Origin: Flavobacterium micromati
Lineage (GTDB): Bacteria > Bacteroidota > Bacteroidia > Flavobacteriales > Flavobacteriaceae
DNA: 64,000 nt
Reading direction: 5' to 3'
Assembly: GCF_900129585.1 (NCBI RefSeq)
Contig: NZ_FQWF01000010.1
Span: forward strand, 62,001 to 126,000
Part shown: piece after piece, positions 47,599-55,276 of the stretch
Position numbering within the stretch: the stretch's first letter is position 1
Layout of the letters: the number at the start of each line of letters is the position of its first letter
Made by a program: the position numbers and the translations under genes
Notes under the pieces: generated by a model
Seen by the model: the letters and a program-made list of their open reading frames with translations, nothing else
The model's database searches: none
What the model was told of the DNA's origin: nothing

Positions 47599-48534
47599 AT
47601 GAATTACATAAAACACTTAACTGGGTTTTTTGATAAAGTATCAAAAGACAAAATTCTCAATCCAACACACGTTAGTTTATACATCGCATTATTCCAATTC
47701 TGGAATTGCAATCGATTCAAAAACCCAATCAGTATTTCTCGTGATGAGGTGATGCGAATCAGCAAAATTAGTTCGAAAGCAACCTATCACAAATGCTTAA
47801 AAAACTTGCATTCTTTGGGCTACATTAATTACGAGCCATCGTATAATCCATTCAAAGGAAGTCAAGTGTACCTATTTAATTTAGCTGACGAATTAAAACC
47901 AATGCCCAAAAGTGAAAAAAACACGAGTTCAAATAATGAACCCGTTTTTAAACTAGTTGACGAACAAGTTGTGGACAAGTCCTGCACTAGCAGCGATACA
48001 GGCACTGAACAAGCTCTGGTATCCTATATAAACAATACAAACATTACAAATAATCCAAACATTTTAAAGGTTACAAACTTGGATGAGCAAGCACAAAATT
48101 TTCAAGATGACGGTTCAATTTTTAAAAACCAAGATGCCGAAAAAAAAGAAAAAAAGTTGCGCGAAAAAAAGAAATCCCTTTTGGATTCGCCGACACCGAT
48201 AGAAAAAAATTATGAAATTGTCGACAAGGTAAATTTTGTCACTTCGAGCGTGTCATCTCGAGCACAGTCGAGAGACGAGAAGCCAAGAATTGAAGATGTC
48301 AAAACATATTTCCTCGAACAAGACTTCCAAGAAATCGAAGCACAGAAATTCTTCAATTACTTCTCCAGTAATGGATGGTTAGTCGGTGGCAAAACTCCAA
48401 TGGTTGATTGGAAGGCAGCAGCACAAAACTGGATGATAAACGCAAACAAATTTAACACCAATGAACAGTACCAACCCAACAGAGCAAAACACCTCAATAC
48501 AACCATTGATAAAGACTATTCAGAGCCATTATAA
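47599..48534 (+). CDS. Winged-helix replication-type protein of mobile element
   Basis: The 311-residue protein has an N-terminal winged-helix region (residues 1-105: THVSLYIALFQFWNCNRF, ISRDEVMRISKISSKATYHK, LHSLGYINYEPSYNP), as in DnaD/primosome-like element proteins. It has a low-complexity middle (about 110-215) and a C-terminal domain (EAQKFFNYFSSNGWLVGGKT, MVDWKAAAQNWM) known from phage or element primosomal proteins. The genomic repeat at 48251-48280 is translated in the linker as SSRAQSRDE. The last 74 bases overlap the DnaC-like gene. Confidence 0.78.
   Translation: MNYIKHLTGFFDKVSKDKILNPTHVSLYIALFQFWNCNRFKNPISISRDEVMRISKISSKATYHKCLKNLHSLGYINYEPSYNPFKGSQVYLFNLADELKPMPKSEKNTSSNNEPVFKLVDEQVVDKSCTSSDTGTEQALVSYINNTNITNNPNILKVTNLDEQAQNFQDDGSIFKNQDAEKKEKKLREKKKSLLDSPTPIEKNYEIVDKVNFVTSSVSSRAQSRDEKPRIEDVKTYFLEQDFQEIEAQKFFNYFSSNGWLVGGKTPMVDWKAAAQNWMINANKFNTNEQYQPNRAKHLNTTIDKDYSEPL
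48251..48280. repeat. Dispersed repeat copy inside the winged-helix gene
   Basis: TGTCATCTCGAGCACAGTCG followed by AGAGACGAGA contains the imperfect palindrome CTCGAGCACAGTCGAG. It is read in frame and keeps the gene open. Related copies: 49146-49175 and 33781-33800. Confidence 0.65.
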
Positions 48535-49129
48535 CTATGACGAAGTAATCGTCTGGCTGGAAAAAAAAGGAAGTGAATTATACGGAACTCAATTTAAAAT
48601 AGTAGAAGATGATCATACCATTATTTACAAACTTATTGCCTATTTCCTTAAAGACGAGCAAACCTGTTTTCAATTGAATGTGAACCTGAATAAAGGAGTA
48701 ATGTTGAGCGGCCCAGTAGGATGCGGTAAAACGTCATTATTGAATTTAATGAAATACCTTACCCCTACCGATAATAAATTTTATGTGAAGCCCTGCAGGG
48801 AAATCAGTTTCGAATTCATCCAAGACGGTTATGAAATTATCCACAAATACAGCAAGGGAAAACTTTATTCATCGGAGGCTAAAACTATATGTTTCGATGA
48901 TTTGGGCACTGAAAATAATCTGAAGTATTTTGGAAACGAATGCAACGTTATGGCTGAAATTCTACTATCGCGTTACGACTTATTTATTTCTAAAAAACTT
49001 ATCACGCACATCACAACAAACTTATCTGCGACTGAAATAGAAAACCAATATGGAAATCGTGTCCGAAGCCGATTACGCCAAATGATAAACTTAATTGCCT
49101 TTGACAAAAGCGTTAAAGACAAACGATAA
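48461..49129 (+). CDS. DnaC-like ATPase (helicase-loader type)
   Basis: The 222-residue P-loop ATPase has Walker A LSGPVGCGKTSLLNL (about residue 83) and Walker B TICFDDLGTEN. It ends in a sensor region THITTNLSATEIENQYGNRV with RSRLRQM as probable arginine finger, the DnaC/IstB pattern. It overlaps the winged-helix gene by 74 bases in another frame, so the two are coupled. Likely loads the host helicase during element replication. Confidence 0.88.
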   Translation: MNSTNPTEQNTSIQPLIKTIQSHYNYDEVIVWLEKKGSELYGTQFKIVEDDHTIIYKLIAYFLKDEQTCFQLNVNLNKGVMLSGPVGCGKTSLLNLMKYLTPTDNKFYVKPCREISFEFIQDGYEIIHKYSKGKLYSSEAKTICFDDLGTENNLKYFGNECNVMAEILLSRYDLFISKKLITHITTNLSATEIENQYGNRVRSRLRQMINLIAFDKSVKDKR

Positions 49130-49145
49130 TATCAGCACACCTCTC

Positions 49146-49175
49146 TGTCATCTCGATCGGAGTCGATAGAACGAA
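49146..49175. repeat. Dispersed repeat copy, intergenic
   Basis: TGTCATCTCGATCGGAGTCG plus ATAGAACGAA shares TGTCATCTCGA and AGTCGA with the copy 0.9 kb upstream. Confidence 0.6.
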
Positions 49176-49225
49176 ACAAACGAACAGTCAACCCAAAGCA
49201 ATTAACTAAATAACCTTTTTACACA

Positions 49226-49855
49226 ATGAAAAAAATCAACACCTTCTGGAACTGGTTCCAAGACAACAATCAAACTATCAAAAAACTAATCCATGAAACG
49301 CCTCAAAATCAACAATATATCATATTTTGGATAAATAAAAACTTAAGCTACTACTGCAGGGAAATTGACTTTATAATTGTCTATCCAAAAAAAGAAAATA
49401 GCAAAGCGGAATTTATTGTCACTGCCAATGGAAATTCCACCTATTTCCAACAAGTCACAGCTTTAATCGATAATGCACCAAGATTGAGAACATGGAACTT
49501 CAATACGTTCCTAAAGCCAACCGAGCAAATAATTCAAATTATTGAAGAACTAGAAAAGCCATACATAATTCGCGAAAACACTTTAAAAGCAAAAAGTCTG
49601 AATTTTATATCATTAGATCATGATCAAGAAACGGATAAGTTACAAATCCACATTTATCTAAAAAACTATAATATACTTTGTAACACAAAAACTTTAGATC
49701 AAGCTCTTTCCATAATAATTATAGAACTTTTGGGAGAAAAAACGGCATCCAAAAACATTAGTTTTATTCAATTAGCCCAATTAGCAGATCTAGACCAAAA
49801 ACTGATTAAACTATATGAATTACAGTACTATCTGGATTCCTACAAAATAGATTAA
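49226..49855 (+). CDS. Conserved-looking protein of unknown function
   Basis: The protein is 209 residues with no signal peptide or membrane helix. It starts with FWNWFQDNNQTIKKL and contains YYCREIDFIIVYPKKENSKA, EFIVTANGNSTYF and APRLRTWNFNTFLKP, a pattern I recall from uncharacterised Bacteroidota proteins but cannot name. Alternating alpha/beta pattern. It lies about 100 bases after the DnaC-like gene, after a repeat copy. No enzymatic motif seen. Confidence 0.65.
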   Translation: MKKINTFWNWFQDNNQTIKKLIHETPQNQQYIIFWINKNLSYYCREIDFIIVYPKKENSKAEFIVTANGNSTYFQQVTALIDNAPRLRTWNFNTFLKPTEQIIQIIEELEKPYIIRENTLKAKSLNFISLDHDQETDKLQIHIYLKNYNILCNTKTLDQALSIIIIELLGEKTASKNISFIQLAQLADLDQKLIKLYELQYYLDSYKID

Positions 49856-49977
49856 AAATCACCAAAAGTGGGTATTGGAAATTCGTTAAAATCGCTGTTA
49901 TTTTACATTGCACGAACCAAAACGTACTAATCCAAAATGAATTAAAATATTACTTCTGAAATTATTTTAGTGATGCA

Positions 49978-49995
49978 AATGTGGAAAACCGTAAA
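49978..49995. repeat. 18-bp direct repeat, right copy
   Basis: AATGTGGAAAACCGTAAA, identical to 35574-35591. It lies in the 290-base gap before the restriction-methylase gene. The same gap holds CATAACTTTG, which contains a TAnnTTTG -7 element at about 50026. Confidence 0.7.
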
Positions 49996-50145
49996 CTAAT
50001 TCCATTTACTCCGCATAACTTTGAAAAATCAATCCGATTCTAACTCTAAAAATAGTGTTATTTATCAACCTAATTTGTTAATAACAAAAATCTTACACTA
50101 CTTTCAAATTGTGTATTTTTAGATTCTTAAAAAAAAGCGTTACCC

Positions 50146-53100
50146 ATGTCATTATTCCAGCCTTCAGTTCTTAAGAAATATTTAAGCCAACAAGATTCAG
50201 ATCAAGTACTGAAAGCCTATAAAAAATACGTCAAGTATTTCCATAATATCACTATTCAAGAAAACATCCGTAACAGTAAAGAGGAACAATTTCAAGAAGG
50301 TTTTCTTAGAGAATTATTTGTGGATATACTAGGATATACCCTCAACCCTACTCCGAAGTTCAATCTTACTACCGAATTAAAAAACATAAAAGGTGCCAAA
50401 AAAGTGGATGGTGCCATACTAAAAGACGGAAACGCCTTGGGTGTAATCGAACTAAAGGGAACCAATACCAAAGACCTCGAAAGCATCCGCCAACAAGCAT
50501 TTGATTACAAAGCCAACCAAACAGGTTGTATCTATGTCATCACCTCCAATTTCGAGAAGTTGAGGTTCTACATCAATAATGCCGTGGACTATGAAGAGTT
50601 CAATCTATTTACCCTCACCCACGCCGAATTCGAAATCTTCTACCTCTGTCTGGCCAAAGAAAATATTCTGGCTAACAAACCACTCAGCATAAAAGAAGCT
50701 TCGGTGGTGGAAGAAGAAAATATTACCAAAAAATTCTATTCCGATTATTCCGTTTTTAAACGCGAATTGTACCGGGATTTAGTCAAACAAAACCGGTCTA
50801 ACATCATACTTAATGATTTACCCGAAAAGACTACTAAACTGATTCTTTTCCAAAAATCACAAAAACTAATCGACCGTTTTTTGTTCATTCTCTTTGCAGA
50901 AGACCGGGGACTGCTGGCCCCAAACTCCATCAATACCGTTCTCAAAGAATGGAAGTCTTTGGCCGATTTGGATGTGGAAGTGCCATTATACGACCGCTAC
51001 AAACAATACTTTGGCTATCTTGATACTGGTCGCAAAGGCACCGACAAGAAAGAAGAAATCTTTGCCTACAATGGTGGACTTTTTCAACCCGATACTATTC
51101 TCGATGCCGTAATCATCGACAACGAAATGTTGTACCGTCATACCTTAAAGCTTTCAACCTACGATTTTGAAAGTCAAGTGGATGTCAATATTCTGGGGCA
51201 CATTTTCGAACATTCCTTGAACGAAATCGAAAGTGTCAATGCCGAAATTGAAGGGACGGATTTCGACAAACAAAAAACCAAACGCAAGAAAGACGGGGTT
51301 TTCTATACCCCTAAATACATTACCAAATACATTGTTGACAACACTATTGGCAAATTGTGTACAGAGAAAAAACAGGAACTGGGCATTATAGACGAAGAAT
51401 ATGCCAAAGGTCGCAAGAACCGCCACGAAGCAACGATTATCAAACTGGACCAGCAGCTCAAGGATTACCGCGAATGGCTTTTGGGACTTACCATTTGTGA
51501 CCCCGCTTGTGGCTCCGGAGCCTTCCTGAACCAAGCCTTGGATTTCCTGATTCGAGAACACGCCTATCTAGACGAACTCAATAAACAACTTTTTGGGGGT
51601 TTCTTTGTCTTTCCCGATATCGAAAACCAAATCCTAGAACACAACATCTATGGGGTAGATCTTAATGAGGAAAGTATCGAGATAGCGAAACTCTCTTTGT
51701 GGTTAAGAACTGCACAACCTAAACGAAAACTAACGAGCCTAAACAACAACATCAAATGTGGCAACTCACTGATTGACAACAAAGCCATTGCTGGCGACAA
51801 AGCCTTTAATTGGAAGGAACAATTTCCAGAAGTTTTTGCCAAAGGGGGTTTTGATGTGATTATTGGGAATCCGCCTTATGTCAGACAAGAACTATTTATA
51901 GATATAAAACCATATTTAGAAAAAAATTATAAATGTTACAATAGTGTGGCGGATTTATATACATATTTTATTGAGTTGGGTATAAAGCACCTCTTAAAAC
52001 AAAATGGCATATTCAGTATTATAGTTGCTAATAAGTGGATGAGGGCAAATTATGGTAAAGAGTTAAGAATTTGGCTAAAAGAACAAAACATTATTGAAAT
52101 AATTGATTTTAAAGACTTACCTGTTTTTAATGATGCAATTGCTTACCCGTGTATTTTAACCGTTGGAGGCAACAAAAAAGGTGAAAATTTTATCGGAGTT
52201 GAAGTTGATAATTTATTATTTTCAAGTTTAGATCAATATGTTAGTAATTACAAAAGCAATGTGAATAGATTGTTTTTAAGAGATGAAGGCTGGTCAATAG
52301 CAGATGATAAAATAATGAGGATTATCACAAGACTTTCGAAAGAAAAATCAAGCCTTAAAGAGTTTATTGGAGGTAAAATGTATGTTGGTTTAAAAACAGG
52401 TTTAAATGATGCTTTTATTATTAATAAAGATTTCTATAAAGCTCTAACTTCAAAATCAACAAAATATGAAGAGATTGTAAAACCCTACGGAGTTGGAAGA
52501 GATTTATCAAGATATGGAAAACCAACAATTGATAAATATATAATTTGTATCCCAAATAAATGGACCGATTCAAAAGGTAGTTTTAAAAATGAACTTGATG
52601 CTTGGAATTGGTTAAATTCTGAATACGAATTGATTTCTGAATATTTAAAACCATTTGAAAAAAGAGCAAAAATGAGAACCGACCAAGGTAAATATTGGTG
52701 GGAATTAAGAGCTTGTGATTATTATAATGAATTTGAAAAGTCAAAGATTGTATATCCAGAAATAGCAACTAATGGAAGATTCTCTATTGATAGAGAAAAG
52801 TCTTATTTTGATATGACTTCATTTATAATAGGTAGTGAATCTAAAGAGTTATTAGGTATTCTAAATTCAAAATTGATTAATTTTTTATTTAGTCAGATAA
52901 GTTCAGAAATTAGAGGTGGTTTTTTGAGATGGAAAAGGCAATATGTTTATAAGTTGCCTATTCCAAAAAATATCCAAAACGAAAAGTTAAGTAATGATGT
53001 AGATATTGCTGTCCAACTAAAACAAAACTATGACATTATAATTGAAAAATTTAGCAACTACTTTTCAGGTCAATACAAACTAGAAAAACTTACAAAAAAA

Positions 53101-53349
53101 TTAGAAAACTGGCACGAACAAAACTTTTCTTCCTTCATTTTGGAACTCAACAAAGCCATAAAGGCAACTGGCAAACCAACACTTTCCAAAAAAGATGAAA
53201 TAGACTGGATGGAAATTTTTGAAGAATACAAATTACAAGCCCAAACTCTAAAACAGAAAATCGACAAAACTGATAAAGCTATTGATAAAATGGTGTATGA
53301 ATTGTATGGGTTGAGTGAGGAGGAAATAAAAATCGTAGAACAATCGTAA
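50146..53349 (+). CDS. Eco57I-type restriction-methylase fusion (type IIG-like)
   Basis: The 1067-residue single-chain restriction-modification enzyme has a PD-(D/E)XK nuclease at the N-terminus: KKVDGAILKDGNALGVIELK, with Asp88, Glu102 and Lys104. A helical connector follows, then an adenine methylase with motif I ICDPACGSGAFLNQAL (about residue 452) and motif IV VIIGNPPYVRQE (about 575). The C-terminal part (about 700-980) is the target-recognition region, followed by a helical tail ending VYELYGLSEEEIKIVEQS. Cuts and methylates from the same specificity domain. First gene of the defence cluster. Confidence 0.93.
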   Translation: MSLFQPSVLKKYLSQQDSDQVLKAYKKYVKYFHNITIQENIRNSKEEQFQEGFLRELFVDILGYTLNPTPKFNLTTELKNIKGAKKVDGAILKDGNALGVIELKGTNTKDLESIRQQAFDYKANQTGCIYVITSNFEKLRFYINNAVDYEEFNLFTLTHAEFEIFYLCLAKENILANKPLSIKEASVVEEENITKKFYSDYSVFKRELYRDLVKQNRSNIILNDLPEKTTKLILFQKSQKLIDRFLFILFAEDRGLLAPNSINTVLKEWKSLADLDVEVPLYDRYKQYFGYLDTGRKGTDKKEEIFAYNGGLFQPDTILDAVIIDNEMLYRHTLKLSTYDFESQVDVNILGHIFEHSLNEIESVNAEIEGTDFDKQKTKRKKDGVFYTPKYITKYIVDNTIGKLCTEKKQELGIIDEEYAKGRKNRHEATIIKLDQQLKDYREWLLGLTICDPACGSGAFLNQALDFLIREHAYLDELNKQLFGGFFVFPDIENQILEHNIYGVDLNEESIEIAKLSLWLRTAQPKRKLTSLNNNIKCGNSLIDNKAIAGDKAFNWKEQFPEVFAKGGFDVIIGNPPYVRQELFIDIKPYLEKNYKCYNSVADLYTYFIELGIKHLLKQNGIFSIIVANKWMRANYGKELRIWLKEQNIIEIIDFKDLPVFNDAIAYPCILTVGGNKKGENFIGVEVDNLLFSSLDQYVSNYKSNVNRLFLRDEGWSIADDKIMRIITRLSKEKSSLKEFIGGKMYVGLKTGLNDAFIINKDFYKALTSKSTKYEEIVKPYGVGRDLSRYGKPTIDKYIICIPNKWTDSKGSFKNELDAWNWLNSEYELISEYLKPFEKRAKMRTDQGKYWWELRACDYYNEFEKSKIVYPEIATNGRFSIDREKSYFDMTSFIIGSESKELLGILNSKLINFLFSQISSEIRGGFLRWKRQYVYKLPIPKNIQNEKLSNDVDIAVQLKQNYDIIIEKFSNYFSGQYKLEKLTKKLENWHEQNFSSFILELNKAIKATGKPTLSKKDEIDWMEIFEEYKLQAQTLKQKIDKTDKAIDKMVYELYGLSEEEIKIVEQS

Positions 53350-53460
53350 TTTTAAAACAAAATAATATCAATTTTTATTCACGAACACCAAAAAAACAAT
53401 AAAAAAGCGTGAGTAAATTGGGATAGTTGAGAATAGTTAGAAATTAATATTATAGGTCAT

Positions 53461-55056
53461 TTGGAAACTAAGTCAATAAAATATAGCGAGAAAGATAACG
53501 ACTGGGCAAAAAACGTAGAGGGTACTGAAATTCATATATCCCAAGCGAAAAGTGGAGCAATGGGTTATTATTGTATGGGCTGTGACAAAGAAATGCAGGC
53601 GGTCAAACGAAAAAACAACAATTACAAAAGCTATTTTAGACATCATACAAAAGATGTTGATACAAGTAAAATAGAGTGTGTTCACGCAAGTAAAGAATAC
53701 CGCGAAAAACTAGCCTACTTTTATTTTTTACGAACAAAAAAAATAACTGTTCCAGATGTTTATAAATATCCCCCTAAAGGAGTTGAAGGACAGCCTAACT
53801 TGTTAACTAAAAAGGAAACTATTATTGCTCACCGTGTAGATCGAGAAGTAACTTTTTTTGAAGATGAAAGTGGAAAAATTCATAGTGGAAAAAATTCGAA
53901 TGTCGATAATCGATTTTTATGGATAAGACCTGACGCTGTTTTTTATGATAAAGATGATAAGCCCGTTCTTTTCATAGAGTTTGTGGTTACACATAAACCT
54001 GATACCGACAAATTAAATAAGTTACAAAGATTAGGCATCAATACAGTTCAAATAATTATTCCAAAATTATCAGAAGAAGAAATAGAGCGAGAAATCAGTA
54101 AAGCATCAAAAGTAAAATGGACTTATAATGAAATCGAATCCAACACCGAGTATATACGAATTCACTCTGGAAACTCAGAAGGAATACCACAAATTGATGA
54201 AGAGCAAAGAAAGCTTTTTGAAGAATCTTTCACCTGCAGAGCAGCGCAAATTAAAAACGTTTTACGGTCAGTTAACCGATGCTTGGAATCGCAATCATAC
54301 AGACGAGTTGAACAACTCTTTGAACAAGAAATACAACGAACTGAGGAAGCTACAAGGGAGCATCGATCAAGATTGGACGATCTACAAGCAGGAATTGAAG
54401 CAGAAATCTATGGAGAGCTTGAATCTCAAAGACAAAGAATTGCAGAAAGAAGAATTAAGCTTCAAGATAACTATTCAAACTTGGAAGACAGATATTTTAA
54501 ACGAAGAGAAGAAATTACAACAGAACAAAGATCTACTGACGGGGAAATTGAACTTAGATTCAATATTGGAACAACTGAAGAAGACATTAGAAGTGAATTT
54601 GGAAGTAAAGAAGCAGAAATTGATTACCAACAAAACGTCGTTAGCAAACAAGAAGGATACCTTGAAAACGATATCCGAGAAGAATCAAGATTTGCGAACA
54701 ATTTTGAAAGAAAACAAGACGAACTTAGAGAAGAGTTTGGAGAACTTGAAAAAATCGAACGAATTAAATTTGAAGGAGTTAAGAAAGGATTTGAACCAGA
54801 AATTGAAAGCTGCAGAGAACTCAAAACCTCAGTTGAGGATGAAATACGAAGCGTTTTTGAAGGGCGATACAAACAAGTTGTTGAAAGACTTAACAATAGA
54901 GATGTACAAGCAGGAGATGAATTGTCCGAAAATATTAAAACAATACTTGAATTACGGGGAATATTTGACTGTTATGAGCCTATACAAAAAGCTGGAGAAG
55001 GATACCGCGAAAGATTATCAATTATTAAAAATGGAACTTGGAAAGAATGGAATTGA
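53461..55056 (+). CDS. CoiA-like zinc/nuclease-fold protein with long coiled coil
   Basis: The protein is 531 residues from a TTG start, chosen because the protein begins naturally there (METKSIKYSEKDNDWAK) and the next Met lies past the first strands. A zinc-finger-like set (Cys38, Cys41, His61, His62, Cys73) precedes a PD-(D/E)XK-like core, WIRPDAVFYDKDDKPVLFIE (Asp158, Glu173), as in CoiA-type competence proteins. The rest (about 245-500) is a Glu/Arg-rich coiled coil. It lies between a restriction-methylase gene and the tail relic of another. Another frame stays open for 324 codons over the coiled-coil part. Confidence 0.75.
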   Translation: METKSIKYSEKDNDWAKNVEGTEIHISQAKSGAMGYYCMGCDKEMQAVKRKNNNYKSYFRHHTKDVDTSKIECVHASKEYREKLAYFYFLRTKKITVPDVYKYPPKGVEGQPNLLTKKETIIAHRVDREVTFFEDESGKIHSGKNSNVDNRFLWIRPDAVFYDKDDKPVLFIEFVVTHKPDTDKLNKLQRLGINTVQIIIPKLSEEEIEREISKASKVKWTYNEIESNTEYIRIHSGNSEGIPQIDEEQRKLFEESFTCRAAQIKNVLRSVNRCLESQSYRRVEQLFEQEIQRTEEATREHRSRLDDLQAGIEAEIYGELESQRQRIAERRIKLQDNYSNLEDRYFKRREEITTEQRSTDGEIELRFNIGTTEEDIRSEFGSKEAEIDYQQNVVSKQEGYLENDIREESRFANNFERKQDELREEFGELEKIERIKFEGVKKGFEPEIESCRELKTSVEDEIRSVFEGRYKQVVERLNNRDVQAGDELSENIKTILELRGIFDCYEPIQKAGEGYRERLSIIKNGTWKEWN

Positions 55057-55126
55057 TGAACAATGGTTCGAGGAAAAGTTTAAAAATTTAAATAATAGTT
55101 AAAATGTGATTAAATCATGAATAATC

Positions 55127-55273
55127 AAGTGGTTGGATCAATTTGAAGAAAACAAAACCAAAGCCCAAACCCTAAAATCACAAATAGAAACCACCGAAAA
55201 ACCTATTGATAAATTGGTTTATGAGTTGTATGGTTTGAGTGAAGAAGAGATAAATATTGTTGAAAATAGATAA
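55127..55273 (+). pseudogene. Relic: C-terminal 48 codons of a second restriction-methylase
   Basis: The frame ends KPIDKLVYELYGLSEEEINI plus VENR and a stop, and aligns without gaps with the last 48 residues of the intact restriction-methylase upstream, identical at about 31 positions by hand count. A stop at 55118 closes the frame upstream, so no start remains. It is diverged, so it comes from a related gene, not a fresh duplication. It ends 3 bases before the RloC-like start, so that gene once followed a restriction-methylase directly. Confidence 0.88.
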
Positions 55274-55276
55274 ATT

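Noticed and set aside
51154..51561. 135-codon minus-strand frame inside the restriction-methylase gene
   Set aside because: Shadow of a well-supported coding frame with conserved methylase motifs.
54128..55102. 324-codon frame overlapping the CoiA-like gene, as a separate gene
   Set aside because: Third-position base use in hand-checked stretches fits the other frame, and GA-rich coiled-coil DNA can keep several frames open. Kept only as a finding.
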